A stretch of 64,000 nt of DNA from Thiohalomonas denitrificans (GTDB lineage: Bacteria; Pseudomonadota; Gammaproteobacteria; Thiohalomonadales; Thiohalomonadaceae). Where the stretch lies: contig NZ_JAENYR010000004.1 of assembly GCF_016841685.1 (NCBI RefSeq), positions 24,880-88,879 on the forward strand. The letters run 5' to 3'. The translations under genes were made by a program, and so were the position numbers. Numbering within the stretch: the first letter of the stretch is position 1; the number at the start of each line of letters is the position of its first letter. This document shows, one piece after another, positions 27,601-37,272 of this stretch. The notes below the pieces were generated by a model, which saw nothing but the letters and a program-made list of their open reading frames with translations, made no database searches and was not told the DNA's origin.

Positions 27601-28408
27601 TTACCGGTTCTTCACGACCGACCTCAACCTACAGGCGACTGCCCGGCTTAAGCTGGAAAACGCGCTGCGGCGCGCGCTCGAACGTGGAGAATTTATACTC
27701 CACTACCAGCCGCAGGTCGATGCAGCTGATGGTCACATCATCGCCGCCGAGGCGCTGATCCGTTGGCAGAGTCCGGAGATGGGCCTGGTTGCTCCTAAAC
27801 AGTTCATTCCCGTTGCCGCAGATACCGGTTTGATCGTTCCCATCGGGGAGTGGGTACTGCGAAATGCCTGTCGAACGGTACGGCAATGGCACGATGCCGG
27901 TTATCCGTTACGAATGGCGGTGAATCTTTCCGCGATTCAGCTATATCGAGGGGATATGGGTTGGCTGGTCGGCGACGTGCTGAAGGAAGAGAGTCTCGAA
28001 CCGCACTGGCTGGAGCTGGAGATCACCGAAAGCGAGCTCATGCGGAGTCCAGAGGCCGCGCGCAAGACTCTGGGTCGGCTGAAGGAGATGGATGTGCATA
28101 TCGCCATCGATGATTTCGGGACCGGCTATTCCAGTTTCAGTCAGCTGCGCAGCCTGCCGGTACATCGCCTCAAGATCGACCGTTCGTTCGTCGATGACGT
28201 TTCCAGTGCAGATGGTGCGGCAATCACCGCCGCTATTATCTCGCTTGGCCATAGCCTCAAGCTCGAGGTAATCGCCGAAGGGGTGGAAAACGAGTCACAA
28301 CTCATCTGTTTGCGGGAACAGGGCTGCGATGCCCTTCAGGGCTATTACTTTAGCAAGCCGCTGCCAGCGGACGCTTTTGAGGCGCTGTTAAAAAGCCCGG
28401 GAGACTAG
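24698..28408 (+). CDS. Membrane receptor: periplasmic sensor-HAMP-PAS-GAF-PAS-GGDEF-EAL
   Basis: 1236 residues. TM1 about 12-36, a 280-residue periplasmic domain, TM2 about 317-337, HAMP to about 392, PAS (LIETSEEGVWVTDAQG), GAF (about 530-680), second PAS (AMDAAANAILITDPDG, about 690-805), GGDEF (motif at about 889-893: RQGGDEFTLL) and EAL (AAEALIRW, then IDDFGTGYSSFSQLRSLP). Both catalytic signatures are intact; the position of the inhibitory RxxD site reads HADD, so product inhibition is probably absent. It makes or degrades c-di-GMP in response to a periplasmic cue, presumably delivered by the binding protein encoded just upstream. The pair recalls NspS-MbaA of Vibrio cholerae. Confidence 0.92.
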   Translation: MTFRRFGLRHKLVALIVMALVFALGVAGFWLSYILGAYHRDQAQARFIEAFGTITSNLQRSELRLERDVNVLVRDRDVIASANMVSGYASVEDYQAIIFDPEKRSIARELESVLRVTSTDQLAVYQDTGDLMAFGFKEADSIRVGIISYENGHPVVMISDDLASWEEGELPASLARTRPSNGLEETEYQSVGAGLMAVTGESILRHFPGGAESTVGYVIGAAFVDEGFVENIGRETQVTLTISVPGSEPVGEIAGLAQVPELERVPTLEEAARAVQLTDREDFFLSAAYLPLASGNQAYFLLGQPKDEVNAQIRRTRTVVLVVLGLSALLMVPLGTAIARRMISTPLERLVSAVEELRRGHYGIVVRIESKDEIGELADAFNVMSETIRQREGQLKESEANYRRLIETSEEGVWVTDAQGRTLFVNPTMAGMLGTTVESMQSSSLFEFLDEESRQWAESQLLLRARGSPEPRDICFHRRDDRELWAIVSASPIQDDEGRIAGALAMVTDITERKRNEDTNVLLQSINQQVLEGMEPDDVLQMVCVETVRMFQFPLVWVGIKEDDGRVTVAAQAGEKTDYLGRIEVRWDAGPKGRGPTGHAIRTGEARAATMDDPSNEAWREAAADYGFAASAALPLVAVKGEVIGALTIYSQHVDVFTPSAMQRLGDLANRATVAYTLAVDQARLRLQGTAMDAAANAILITDPDGYIEWVNRAFVRFSGYRQNEAIGKKPSLLKSGQYDRSFYESLWRTILRGEVWQHELVNRRKDGSLYTIEQTITPLLDEDGSISHFIAIQEDVTARKEAEAHIRYMEQYDRLTGLPNRMLLLDRLRQALAHAERNRRQVAVIQLDLDRFKDVNDSLGPSAGDELLKQVAQVLTQCVHADDTVSRQGGDEFTLLLDDLRDADQAVDVAQRIVTAFGRPFEVVGEELFVTCSMGIALYPIDAQTPDGLIKAADTAMFGAKAQGRNSYRFFTTDLNLQATARLKLENALRRALERGEFILHYQPQVDAADGHIIAAEALIRWQSPEMGLVAPKQFIPVAADTGLIVPIGEWVLRNACRTVRQWHDAGYPLRMAVNLSAIQLYRGDMGWLVGDVLKEESLEPHWLELEITESELMRSPEAARKTLGRLKEMDVHIAIDDFGTGYSSFSQLRSLPVHRLKIDRSFVDDVSSADGAAITAAIISLGHSLKLEVIAEGVENESQLICLREQGCDALQGYYFSKPLPADAFEALLKSPGD

Positions 28409-28510
28409 GATTCAGCGACCAGCGCCCTCTGCATCCGCGATGAATATCCGGAGCTAAATAGCTGTTCCGGAATGGTGTCCAACACGCTCCTTTGGTGACA
28501 TACCGAGATA

Positions 28511-28569
28511 CATGTAGGAGCGGCGGAAGCCGCGATTCAACATTTCGCGACTTCCGTCGCTCCTACATG
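28511..28569. repeat. Large inverted repeat of the TGTAGGAGCGGC family
   Basis: CATGTAGGAGCGGCGGAAG... pairs with ...CTTCCGTCGCTCCTACATG around a 9-base centre, giving an arm of about 25 bp with two mismatches. It is a common gammaproteobacterial palindromic repeat, located between the convergent GGDEF-EAL and mutS genes where it may act as a bidirectional terminator or mRNA stabiliser. Confidence 0.8.
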
Positions 28570-28605
28570 CATGGACACCAATTTGGAACGATTTGGAACA
28601 CGTAT

Positions 28606-31182
28606 TTAGCTGGTCAGTCGTTTCAACCGGTAAAGCAGGTCGAGCGCCTGCCGTGGCGTAAGTTCGTCGGGGTCGGCTTCACCGAGCGCAGTGACTGCAG
28701 GGTGAGATTCCGGCCTGGAGAACAGGGCCATTTGCCGGGCGGGATCGTGTGCCGTTTGATCATGCGCACTGTCGTTTTCCAGCTCCATGAGCTTGCTGCG
28801 TGCCTGTTCCACCACACGGCGTGGAACGCCGGCCAGGGCCGCGACCTGCAGGCCGTAACTTTGGCTGGCCGGACCCTCTTTAACGGTGTGCAGGAAGATA
28901 ATGCGATCCCCGTGTTCCACCGCATCGAGATGGACATTCACAATGGTTTCGATGCTGTCGGGCAGCGTGGTCAGTTCGAAATAGTGGGTGGCGAACAGCG
29001 TGAAGGCGCGCAGGTTGCGGGCCAGCTCCAGGGCACACGCCCAGGCCAGTGACATGCCATCAAAAGTACTGGTGCCACGGCCGATCTCGTCCATCAGCAC
29101 GAGACTGCGGTCGGTGGCGTTGTGGAGGATATTGGCGGTCTCGGTCATCTCCACCATGAAGGTGGAGCGGCCGCTGGCAAGGTCGTCCGAGGCGCCGATA
29201 CGGGTGAAGATGCGGTCGAATGGGCCGATGCGGGCCGATTGGGCCGGGACAAAGCTGCCAATGTGGGCCAGCAGCACAATCAGCGCGGTCTGGCGCATAT
29301 AGGTGGATTTGCCGCCCATGTTGGGGCCGGTAATGATCAGCATGCGGCGCCCATTGTCCAAGTCGACATCGTTGGGCACGAAGGGCTCGTCCATCACCTG
29401 CTCCACAACCGGATGGCGCCCCCCACGGATGCTCAGTCCGGGTTCATCACCCAAAGAGGGCCGGACCAGATTCAGCGTGTCCGCACGCTCCGCCAGATTG
29501 TTGAAGGCATCGAGCTCCGCCAGGGCCGCGCCCGTCTGCTGCAAGCGCTCCAGATCCTCGCAGAGGCGCTCGACAAGTTTCTGGTAGAGGACCTTCTCGC
29601 GAGCCAGGGCGCGTTCGCTGGCTGACAGCACCTTGTCTTCGAAGGTCTTCAGTTCCGGGGTGATGTAACGTTCCGCACCTTTGAGGGTCTGGCGGCGGAT
29701 ATACGTTGCCGGGACCCGGTCGCTCTGCCCCTTGGTAACTTCGATGAAGTAGCCATGGACCCGGTTGAAGCCCACTTTGAGGGTGGAGATCCCGGTCTGA
29801 TCCCTCTCCCGCGTCTCCAGCTCCACCAGAAACTTGCCGGCGTTCTCCTTGAGGGAGCGTAGTTCGTCAAGGTCGGAATCGAAACCGGGCGCGATGACGC
29901 CGCCGTCACGAATCACCACTGGCGGATTGTCCACTACCGCCCGGACCAGGTGCTCGTGGAGTTCAGGGTAGTCGCCGAGTTCTGATGCGAGACTTGAAAG
30001 CCGGGGTGCTGCCAGTCCCTCCAGTTCGCCGTGCAGGGCAGGCAGGCGTCCAAGGGCCTCGCGTAGCTGCGTCAGATCCCGGGGTCGGGCCGTATGGATG
30101 GCGATGCGGGCCAGGATCCGTTCCACGTCGCCGACACCGCGCAGGATGTCCCGCAGGCCATCGAAGCGGCCGGTCTCCAGCAGCACCTGCACGGCGGCAT
30201 GCCTTTCACCGACCGTGTCGTGATCACGCAGGGGGCGGTTGATCCAGCGCCTCAGCAGGCGGCTGCCCATCGGCGTTGCGGTGCGGTCCATGACCCCGGC
30301 CAGGGTATGGGCGGCATTGCCTCCGAGGGAGGTCTCCAGCTCCAGATTGCGACGGCTCGCTGCATCCAGGGCGATTGCTTCGTCGTGCTGCTCCACCCGC
30401 AGGCCGCGGATGTGGGGCAGGGCGGTGCGCTGCGTCTCCTGCACATACTGCAGCAGCGCGCCGGCAGCGCCGACTGCCAGTTCCAGGTGTTCACAGCCGA
30501 AACCGGAGAGGTCCCGGGTTTCGAATTGTACCGTCAACAGGCGGCGGGCCGCCTCGCTTTCGAAATGCCAGGGTGGCAGGTGTTTCAGTCCCCGCTGTTC
30601 GGCCAATAGCGAAAGCTCCAACCCTTCGGCCACCAGTATTTCCGCAGGAGCCATTCGGGCCAGTTCGGCGGAAAGGGTCTCCGTGCCTCCCAGTTCCTGG
30701 ACCGTGAAGCGGCCACTGCCGATATCCATGGCGGCCAGACCGAAACGCTCACCATGAACAGAGATCGCAGCCAACAGATTGTCCCGGCGCTCCTCGAGCA
30801 GGGCTTCGTCAGTGACGGTGCCCGGGGTGACGATGCGCACCACCTTGCGTTCCACCGGCCCCTTGCACTTGGCGGGATCCCCCACCTGTTCGCAGATGGC
30901 CACCGACTCCCCCAAGCGGATCAGCCGGGCCAGATAACCCTCCGCCGAGTGGTGAGGAACCCCCGCCATGGGGATCGGTTCGCCGGCAGACTGGCCACGG
31001 TGGGTCAGGGTGATATCGAGCAGTTCCGCGGCGCGTCGTGCATCGTCGTGAAACAGTTCGTAAAAGTCCCCCATGCGATAAAACAGCAGCAGATCGGGGT
31101 GTTCTGCCTTGATGCGCAGGTATTGCTGCATCATAGGCGTGTGCCGGGTGTTGTCAGGGGCTTGGATGCTGGCTGTGGTCAT
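28606..31182 (-). CDS. mutS: DNA mismatch repair protein MutS
   Basis: 858 residues, full length for MutS. The mismatch-binding motif [11 protein letters not shown] is near residue 35; the ATPase has [18 protein letters not shown] (Walker A), [18 protein letters not shown] (Walker B/signature) and ATHYFELT. MutS recognises mismatches and recruits MutL. It is divergent from cinA-thpR-recA and faces the inserted sensory pair; fdxA, its usual neighbour, is 6.6 kb downstream. No strong Shine-Dalgarno precedes ATG 31182. Confidence 0.98.
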   Translation of the reverse strand: MTTASIQAPDNTRHTPMMQQYLRIKAEHPDLLLFYRMGDFYELFHDDARRAAELLDITLTHRGQSAGEPIPMAGVPHHSAEGYLARLIRLGESVAICEQVGDPAKCKGPVERKVVRIVTPGTVTDEALLEERRDNLLAAISVHGERFGLAAMDIGSGRFTVQELGGTETLSAELARMAPAEILVAEGLELSLLAEQRGLKHLPPWHFESEAARRLLTVQFETRDLSGFGCEHLELAVGAAGALLQYVQETQRTALPHIRGLRVEQHDEAIALDAASRRNLELETSLGGNAAHTLAGVMDRTATPMGSRLLRRWINRPLRDHDTVGERHAAVQVLLETGRFDGLRDILRGVGDVERILARIAIHTARPRDLTQLREALGRLPALHGELEGLAAPRLSSLASELGDYPELHEHLVRAVVDNPPVVIRDGGVIAPGFDSDLDELRSLKENAGKFLVELETRERDQTGISTLKVGFNRVHGYFIEVTKGQSDRVPATYIRRQTLKGAERYITPELKTFEDKVLSASERALAREKVLYQKLVERLCEDLERLQQTGAALAELDAFNNLAERADTLNLVRPSLGDEPGLSIRGGRHPVVEQVMDEPFVPNDVDLDNGRRMLIITGPNMGGKSTYMRQTALIVLLAHIGSFVPAQSARIGPFDRIFTRIGASDDLASGRSTFMVEMTETANILHNATDRSLVLMDEIGRGTSTFDGMSLAWACALELARNLRAFTLFATHYFELTTLPDSIETIVNVHLDAVEHGDRIIFLHTVKEGPASQSYGLQVAALAGVPRRVVEQARSKLMELENDSAHDQTAHDPARQMALFSRPESHPAVTALGEADPDELTPRQALDLLYRLKRLTS

Positions 31183-31219
31183 GGGGATATACTTTACCAG
31201 AGGTACAGGGCGTTAACAG

Positions 31220-31251
31220 GCCGGCTCCCGGGTGAATACGGGGGAGCCGGC
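31220..31251. repeat. 10-bp inverted repeat in the mutS-cinA divergent region
   Basis: GCCGGCTCCC (31220-31229) and GGGAGCCGGC (31242-31251) are perfect complements with a 12-base spacer, 38 bp upstream of the mutS start. It could be a 5'-UTR hairpin of mutS or an operator. The rest of the 332-bp mutS-cinA gap shows no gene. Confidence 0.6.
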
Positions 31252-31514
31252 GGTTGCGTGTTCGCGGGAGGTCTGATAGCTATGGCTCCGAGCTGCGGGT
31301 GCTCCATGGCCGATGGTGAGTCGCAAGCACCTGTGCAGGTATTGACGGTCGATTTCGTTGAGCGATGGCCGCGGAAGAAAGGCGGTTTCAGGACCTGTCC
31401 CAGGGATACTGATCTGCCCCCTGATCTTCGCTCGGCGGGTCGACGGACACTATCTCAGGGGATACGCGGGGCAGCATCCTTGTGGTGGGATCTTCGCAAA
31501 ATCGGGTATGCAGG

Positions 31515-32000
31515 ATGGATGAGCAATTGGCAGAGCTGGCGGGGCGGGTGGCAGCACGGCTTTCCGGGAAGGGAGTGATGCTGGCTGCGGCCGAGTCCTG
31601 TACCGGTGGCTGGGTGGCCAAGGTTTGTACCGATCTGGTCGGCAGTTCCACCTGGTTCGAGCGCGGTTTCGTCACCTACAGTAACGAAGCCAAGCGGGAT
31701 ATGCTGGGCGTCTCGCCCGGGACTCTTGCGGCCCATGGCGCCGTCAGTGAGGCGACCGTGCGGGAGATGGCATCCGGGGCTCTGGCGCGCAGTCGGGCCC
31801 GGGTGAGCCTGGCGATCAGCGGTATTGCCGGACCCGGCGGCGGCACGGATCGTACACCGGTGGGGACGGTCTGGTTCGCCTGGGCTACCGCCGACCGGCT
31901 TCAGACGCAGCATAAATGCTTCGGTGGGGATCGCGAGGCGGTGCGCCGTGCCTCCGTGGTTACCGCACTTGAAGGAGTGCTGGATATTGTCGGAAGCTGA
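31515..32000 (+). CDS. pncC: CinA C-terminal-type nicotinamide-nucleotide amidohydrolase
   Basis: 161 residues from ATG 31515 (MDEQLAELAGR). The CinA C-terminal signature is clear: AAAESCTGGWVAKVCTDLVGSSTWFERGF and the ISGIAGPGGGTDRTPVGTVWFA loop. This stand-alone form deamidates NMN to nicotinate mononucleotide, recycling NAD breakdown products. GCAGG lies before the ATG. It overlaps thpR by 14 bases and lies upstream of recA, the same order as in Pseudomonas. Confidence 0.93.
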   Translation: MDEQLAELAGRVAARLSGKGVMLAAAESCTGGWVAKVCTDLVGSSTWFERGFVTYSNEAKRDMLGVSPGTLAAHGAVSEATVREMASGALARSRARVSLAISGIAGPGGGTDRTPVGTVWFAWATADRLQTQHKCFGGDREAVRRASVVTALEGVLDIVGS

Positions 32001-32535
32001 AATACCGCGCCAGCGGCTGTTCTTCGCGCTCTGGCCGGAGGTCGCCATTCAGCAGCGCATGGCCTATTGGGCCGAGCGCTGCGCCAAGAGCTGCGGCGGC
32101 AAGCGGGTGCCCGAAGCGAATATCCATCTCACTCTGGCCTTTCTGGGTGGTGTGGCGCCGGAGCAGCGCGGCTGTCTGGAGGCGGTGGTGGACGAGGTGA
32201 CGGTCGCACCCTTTGAATTGTCGCTGGACCGGATTGGCTACTGGTCGCGCTCCCGTGCGCTTTGGCTCTCCACGACCCACACCTCCCCGGAACTGCTGGA
32301 GCTGGCAATGGCCCTCCGTGCGGCCATGTCCGTATGTGGGCTGAAGGTGGAAGAGCGGCCCTTCAGGACCCACCTGACCCTGCGTCGGCGCGCTCACCGG
32401 GGGCCGCGCTTCCGGGAGATTGATCCCATTGTCTGGCATGCAACGAACTTCGCGCTGGTCGCCTCCGAAACCCACCCCGAGGGCGCCCGCTATCAGGTCC
32501 TGCGTCGCTGGCGGTTAGTGGCGAGTAGCGAGTAG
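31987..32535 (+). CDS. thpR: RNA 2',3'-cyclic phosphodiesterase (LigT/ThpR family)
   Basis: 182 residues with the two HxTx catalytic motifs of the 2H phosphoesterase fold, NIHLTLAFLG and RTHLTLRRR, and the N-terminal RLFFALWP typical of LigT/ThpR. The start is taken as TTG 31987, preceded by AAGGAG (31972-31977) with a 9-base spacer inside the cinA gene. The enzyme opens 2',3'-cyclic phosphates on RNA ends. Its last codons run into a GCGAGTA heptamer repeat, so the C-terminus may be recent. Confidence 0.9.
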   Translation: MSEAEIPRQRLFFALWPEVAIQQRMAYWAERCAKSCGGKRVPEANIHLTLAFLGGVAPEQRGCLEAVVDEVTVAPFELSLDRIGYWSRSRALWLSTTHTSPELLELAMALRAAMSVCGLKVEERPFRTHLTLRRRAHRGPRFREIDPIVWHATNFALVASETHPEGARYQVLRRWRLVASSE

Positions 32536-32548
32536 CGAGTAGCGAGTA
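32521..32548. repeat. Four tandem GCGAGTA heptamers
   Basis: GCGAGTA repeated four times from 32521, covering the thpR stop codon (32533-32535). Related CACTCGCAACT sequences follow at 32588-32601. Such AGTAGCGAGTAGC runs are common low-complexity intergenic repeats; a similar short run occurs at 7571-7596 after ffh. Confidence 0.8.
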
Positions 32549-32702
32549 TTCGGTGCTCTACCTCAGGTGTTCCCTCGCAACTGGCCACTCGCAACTCACA
32601 ACTGATCTAGCCGCTGGCCCCCAGGCTATGAAATAATCTCGCCTCGAGATATCCCCGGCGGTGCATGGAAGTGGCTGCCGCTACCCAATGACGGAGGCGA
32701 TG

Positions 32703-33749
32703 ATGGACGACAATAAGCGGAAGGCGCTCAGCGCTGCCCTGAGTCAGATTGATAAACAGTTCGGCAAGGGCTCGGTGATGCGCATGGGTGATGCCGGTGC
32801 CGTGCCGGATGTGCAGGCTGTATCCACCGGCTCGCTGGGACTGGATGTTGCTCTGGGCATCGGCGGACTTCCCCGGGGCCGCGTCGTCGAGATCTATGGT
32901 CCGGAATCCTCCGGCAAGACCACGCTCACCCTGCAGGTTATCGCCGAGGCCCAGAAGTTGGGCGGCACCTGCGCCTTCGTGGATGCCGAGCACGCCCTGG
33001 ACCCCGGCTATGCCGGGAAACTGGGCGTGAATGTGGATGACCTGTTGGTATCGCAGCCGGATACCGGTGAGCAGGCGCTGGAGATCAGCGATATGCTGGT
33101 GCGTTCCGGCGCCGTGGACGTGGTGGTGGTGGACTCTGTGGCCGCCCTTACGCCCAAGGCGGAGATCGAGGGCGAGATGGGAGACTCCCATGTCGGACTG
33201 CAGGCCCGCTTGATGTCCCAGGCGCTGCGCAAGCTCACCGCGAACATCAAACGCTCCAATACCATGGTGATCTTCATCAACCAGATCCGCATGAAGATCG
33301 GGGTGATGTTCGGCAGTCCGGAAACCACTACTGGCGGTAACGCCCTCAAGTTCTACTCGTCCGTTCGGCTGGACATCCGCCGCATCGGCGCCATCAAAAA
33401 GGGTGACGAGGTGGTCGGCAACGAAACCCGGGTGAAGGTGGTCAAAAACAAGGTGGCTCCGCCTTTCCGGCAGACCGAATTCGACATTCTCTACGGTCAG
33501 GGGATCTCCCGCGAGGGCGAGATCATCGATCTGGGCGTAAAACAGGGCATCGTCGACAAGTCCGGAGCCTGGTACAGCTACAGTGGTAACCGAATCGGTC
33601 AGGGCAAGGATAACGTCCGTAATTTCCTCAAGGAGAATCCGGAGATCGCCGCCGATATCGAAGGCAAAATCCGGGAAAAACTGCTCCCTGATACGACTAA
33701 ATCGACCAAATCCGATGAGCTGCCGGTGGCAGAGTCGGAAGAGGCCTGA
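32703..33749 (+). CDS. recA: Recombinase RecA
   Basis: 348 residues from ATG 32703 ([20 protein letters not shown]), with GGAGG at 32693-32697. Walker [10 protein letters not shown], the EHALDP segment, Walker [27 protein letters not shown], and the L2 region [26 protein letters not shown] are complete. RecA drives homologous recombination and LexA cleavage. I do not see a clean LexA box (CTGT-N8-ACAG) in the 165 bp upstream. It precedes recX and alaS in the classic gammaproteobacterial order. Confidence 0.98.
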   Translation: MDDNKRKALSAALSQIDKQFGKGSVMRMGDAGAVPDVQAVSTGSLGLDVALGIGGLPRGRVVEIYGPESSGKTTLTLQVIAEAQKLGGTCAFVDAEHALDPGYAGKLGVNVDDLLVSQPDTGEQALEISDMLVRSGAVDVVVVDSVAALTPKAEIEGEMGDSHVGLQARLMSQALRKLTANIKRSNTMVIFINQIRMKIGVMFGSPETTTGGNALKFYSSVRLDIRRIGAIKKGDEVVGNETRVKVVKNKVAPPFRQTEFDILYGQGISREGEIIDLGVKQGIVDKSGAWYSYSGNRIGQGKDNVRNFLKENPEIAADIEGKIREKLLPDTTKSTKSDELPVAESEEA

Positions 33750-33838
33750 ACGGTTTACTGAACCACAGAGCGCACCGAGGGGGATCAAAAGGTACCTCTC
33801 GGGCTTCTGTGTCTCAGTGGTGATCGGTTTTGTTGGGT

Positions 33839-34291
33839 ATGGCATCCGATGCAGACGTCCGGGAAACGGCCATCCGGTTGCTGGCGCGTCGTGAACATTC
33901 GCGGCGGGAGCTAGCCTTTAAGCTCAACGGGCGTGGATTCGCCCGGGAGCAGGTAGACCGGACCCTGGACGATCTTGAATCCCGGCGCCTGCTCTCCGAT
34001 GAGCGTTTTGCCGAGTTCTTCGTCCGCTCCCGGGTCGATAATGGATGCGGACCGCTTCGTATTCGTGCCGAATTGCGGGAGCGGGGCGTAGAAGACGGGA
34101 TCATTGCAGGTCAGTTGGCCGAAGTTGATGCCGATTGGTGCGCTTTGGCCGCGGAGGTTCGCCGCAAGCGGTTCGGGGAGTCAATCCCGGAAGTATTCAG
34201 GGAACGCGCGAAACAGATGCGCTTTCTGCAGTACCGTGGTTTCGAAAGTGAACAGATCCGCGCCGCCGTGCGCGGGGACGAGTGGGATTGA
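33839..34291 (+). CDS. recX: Regulatory protein RecX
   Basis: 150 residues with RecX three-helix repeats: ETAIRLLARREHSRRELAFKL, VDRTLDDLESRRLLSDERFAEFFVRSR, GPLRIRAELRERGVED and FLQYRGFESEQIRAAV. RecX caps and disassembles RecA filaments. The ATG at 33839 fits best; upstream TTG codons at 33830 and 33833 are alternatives and no clear Shine-Dalgarno is present. It lies 89 bp after recA and 49 bp before alaS. Confidence 0.95.
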   Translation: MASDADVRETAIRLLARREHSRRELAFKLNGRGFAREQVDRTLDDLESRRLLSDERFAEFFVRSRVDNGCGPLRIRAELRERGVEDGIIAGQLAEVDADWCALAAEVRRKRFGESIPEVFRERAKQMRFLQYRGFESEQIRAAVRGDEWD

Positions 34292-34340
34292 GATGCTAGG
34301 CTTCTAAGTTGTTCCTAACATCTCCAACGGGTTGGAGCTA

Positions 34341-36944
34341 ATGAACACCAGTGCAGAGATTCGCACCGCGTTTTTGGAGTTTTTTCGCGGACAGGGCCAC
34401 CAGGTGGTCCCCAGCAGTTCGTTGGTTCCCGCCAACGACCCGACGCTTCTGTTCACCAATGCCGGTATGGTCCAGTTCAAGGACATCTTTCTGGGGCTGG
34501 AACAGCGCGGCTACAGCCGGGCAACGTCGGTGCAGCGCTGCGTGCGGGCCGGCGGCAAGCACAATGATCTGGATAATGTCGGCTACACCGCCCGGCACCA
34601 CACCTTCTTCGAAATGCTGGGCAACTTCAGCTTCGGCGACTACTTCAAACGCGAAGCGATCGGGTACGCCTGGGACTTCCTGACCCGGACCTGCGGGCTG
34701 CCGGCCGAGAAGCTGTGGGTTACCGTCTATGAAGATGATGATGAGGCGGCGGATATCTGGCTCAAGGAGCTGAAGGTCGATCCCGGGCGCTTCTCCCGCT
34801 GCGGCGCCAAGGATAATTTCTGGTCCATGGGGGAGACCGGTCCCTGCGGCCCCTGCTCGGAGATATTCTACGATCACGGCCCCGAAGTTCCGGGCGGTCC
34901 GCCGGGAAGTCCGGACGAGGACGGCGATCGCTATATCGAGATCTGGAATCTCGTATTCATGCAGTACGACCGTGACGCGAAAGGGGAGCTGAAACCGCTT
35001 CCCAAACCCTCGGTCGATACCGGCATGGGGCTGGAGCGCCTGGCTGCGGTTATGCAGGGGGTGCACTCCAACTACGAGATCGATCTGTTCCAGCATCTCA
35101 TCAAGGCGGCGGCGAAACTGGCTGGAATCGGCGACTTGGAAAACAAGTCTTTGCGGGTCATCTCCGATCACATCCGCTCCTGCGCCTTTCTGGTGGTGGA
35201 CGGGGTCATTCCCTCCAACGAGGGGCGCGGCTATGTGCTGCGTCGCATCATCCGCCGTGCTGTCCGCCACGGCCATAAATTGGCTTTGCGTGAGCCCTTC
35301 TTTCACAAGCTGGTAGCGCCGCTGGCCGAAATGATGGGGGATGCCTATCCGGAGTTGTCGGAGTCCCGGGCCCGCGTCGAGCAGATCCTGAAGCAGGAAG
35401 AGGAGCGTTTCGCGGAGACCCTGGAACAGGGGATGGCCATTCTCGAGGAGGCCATCGGCGGGCTCACCGGCAGGGAGATCCCGGGGGAAACGCTTTTCAA
35501 GCTATACGATACCTACGGTTTTCCTGCCGACCTGACGGCGGACATCGCCCGGGAACGGGGCCTGTCGGTGGATATGGCCGGATTCGAGCGGGAGATGGAG
35601 ATACAGCGTGAGCGTGCCCGATCCGCCAGCCAATTCAGCGGCGGGTATGCCTATCAACTGGAAATCGAAGGTGAGACCGAGTTTACCGGTTACGACTCCC
35701 TGACCGACTCCGGCGAGATTCTCGAACTTTACCTGGATGGCAAGCCGACCAATATCATGCACGAGGGGCAGGAGGGCCTGGTAGTCCTGGACCGTACGCC
35801 TTTTTATGCCGAATCAGGTGGTCAGGTGGGTGACTGTGGCACACTGAGCGCAGAGCAGGGCAGCTTTGACGTGCGCGACACCCGGAAATTGGGCCGGGTC
35901 CACGCCCATTTCGGCATGGTCAGCCACGGGGAGCTGCGCAAGGGTGGCATGGTCAAGGCGCATGTGGACCCCGATCTGCGGGGTGATACGGTCCGTCATC
36001 ATTCGGCCACCCACCTGCTCCACGCGGCTCTGCGCCAGGTCCTTGGCGAACACGTCCAGCAGAAGGGTTCACTGGTCGCAGCCGATCGGCTGCGCTTCGA
36101 CTTTTCCCATTTCGAGGCAATTACCCCGGAGCAGCTCAAGGAGATCGAGGCGCTGATCAACAGGCAGATCCGCGAGAACGTACCCGTCGAAGCGAAGGTC
36201 ATGGCATTGGAGGAGGCCAGGGAGTCCGGGGCCATGGCTCTGTTCGGGGAGAAATACGGCAACGAGGTGCGGGTGCTGCGGATGGGCGACTTCTCCGTCG
36301 AGCTTTGTGGCGGCATTCACGTGAAGCGTACCGGCGATATCGGTCTCTGCCGGATCATCTCCGAGGCGGGGGTGGCTGCGGGCGTACGCCGCATCGAGGC
36401 GGTCTGTGGAGCGCAGGCCCTGCGTCACCTGGATGATACCGACGCACGGCTCGATCGGGTAGCGGGCCTGGTCAAGGGGAGTCGCGAATCGTTCGTCGAA
36501 AAGGTCGAACAACTGGTCGAGCGCAGCCGCGGTCTGGAAAAGGAGTTGGAGAAGCTCAAGGCCAAGTTGGCCAGTGCCCAAGGCTCCGATCTGGCCTCGC
36601 AGGTAGTGCAAGTCGATGGCGTCAAGGTGCTCTCGGCCAACCTCGAGGGAGCGGATCCCAAGTCACTGCGCGACACAATGGACCAGCTCAAGAACAAGCT
36701 GGGCTCGGCTGTCATCGTGCTCGGCACCGCCGGTGATGGCAAGGTAAACCTGGCGGCCGGGGTTACAAAGGACCTGACCCATCGAGTCAAGGCCGGCGAT
36801 TTGGTGAACGCCGTTGCCGGACAGGTGGGAGGCAAAGGTGGTGGGCGGCCCGATATGGCTATGGCTGGCGGAAACCAGCCGGAGGCACTCAATGAGGCCC
36901 TCGGTTCGGTCGAAGCATGGGTTCGTGAGCGACTCGGCGGCTAA
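34341..36944 (+). CDS. alaS: Alanyl-tRNA synthetase
   Basis: 867 residues from ATG 34341 ([15 protein letters not shown]) with GGAG four bases upstream. Class II motifs are in the first 450 residues ([48 protein letters not shown]), the editing domain carries [12 protein letters not shown] and [13 protein letters not shown], and the C-terminal DHHA1 domain ends [15 protein letters not shown]. It charges tRNA-Ala and clears misacylated Ser/Gly. The downstream genes lysC and csrA follow the order seen in many gammaproteobacteria. Confidence 0.98.
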   Translation: MNTSAEIRTAFLEFFRGQGHQVVPSSSLVPANDPTLLFTNAGMVQFKDIFLGLEQRGYSRATSVQRCVRAGGKHNDLDNVGYTARHHTFFEMLGNFSFGDYFKREAIGYAWDFLTRTCGLPAEKLWVTVYEDDDEAADIWLKELKVDPGRFSRCGAKDNFWSMGETGPCGPCSEIFYDHGPEVPGGPPGSPDEDGDRYIEIWNLVFMQYDRDAKGELKPLPKPSVDTGMGLERLAAVMQGVHSNYEIDLFQHLIKAAAKLAGIGDLENKSLRVISDHIRSCAFLVVDGVIPSNEGRGYVLRRIIRRAVRHGHKLALREPFFHKLVAPLAEMMGDAYPELSESRARVEQILKQEEERFAETLEQGMAILEEAIGGLTGREIPGETLFKLYDTYGFPADLTADIARERGLSVDMAGFEREMEIQRERARSASQFSGGYAYQLEIEGETEFTGYDSLTDSGEILELYLDGKPTNIMHEGQEGLVVLDRTPFYAESGGQVGDCGTLSAEQGSFDVRDTRKLGRVHAHFGMVSHGELRKGGMVKAHVDPDLRGDTVRHHSATHLLHAALRQVLGEHVQQKGSLVAADRLRFDFSHFEAITPEQLKEIEALINRQIRENVPVEAKVMALEEARESGAMALFGEKYGNEVRVLRMGDFSVELCGGIHVKRTGDIGLCRIISEAGVAAGVRRIEAVCGAQALRHLDDTDARLDRVAGLVKGSRESFVEKVEQLVERSRGLEKELEKLKAKLASAQGSDLASQVVQVDGVKVLSANLEGADPKSLRDTMDQLKNKLGSAVIVLGTAGDGKVNLAAGVTKDLTHRVKAGDLVNAVAGQVGGKGGGRPDMAMAGGNQPEALNEALGSVEAWVRERLGG

Positions 36945-37094
36945 CCACCTTGCACGCCTGGTACGGTGCAGCGGCTGTGGGTAAAGGTATCGAGCGGGAC
37001 GATTCGCCCCGAAGGGCTGGTCTCCCATGAGAGGGGTAAGGCCCGTGCACACGCGTCCGGCTCTTTAAATCGGGGCTGATTTAGTGTTTAATCA

Positions 37095-37116
37095 GCGACC
37101 TTTTCAGGTCGCGCGC
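37095..37116 (+). terminator. Possible weak hairpin after alaS
   Basis: GCGACC-TTTTCA-GGTCGC (37095-37112) is followed by GCGCTTTT. It is only 6 bp and the T-run is short and offset, so it is at best a weak terminator between alaS and lysC. The 150 bp before it hold nothing recognisable. Confidence 0.4.
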
Positions 37117-37120
37117 TTTT

Positions 37121-37262
37121 GGACTCCATGTCCTCGCGGAACACCGTCTATCGTGGGCATAATCCGCTTCCGGACATCCTGTCCTTGCGGATATCGTCCA
37201 TCTGGACATTTCCATTTTTGGACATTGTGTCTTCGCGGCATACCGTCCATTGTGGACATAAC
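37121..37262 (+). repeat. Three tandem 48-51 bp dyad repeats directly upstream of lysC
   Basis: Units begin at 37121, 37172 and 37220 and follow the pattern GGAC-(6)-GTC(C/T)-T-GCGG-AtA-CGTC-AT-TGG-CATAA. Each contains two small dyads, for example GGACATCCTGTCC and GTCCATCTGGAC in unit 2. The third ends 10 bp before the lysC start codon. They could form a row of mRNA hairpins or be repeated protein sites; the frame through them is open but shows only repetitive Cys/Pro/Arg peptide, so I do not treat it as coding. Confidence 0.75.
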
Positions 37263-37272
37263 GGCTGAATAT

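Noticed and set aside
37084..37272. 63-residue N-terminal extension of aspartate kinase
   Set aside because: It is encoded by the tandem dyad repeats, has no family similarity, and ATG 37273 gives the canonical start.
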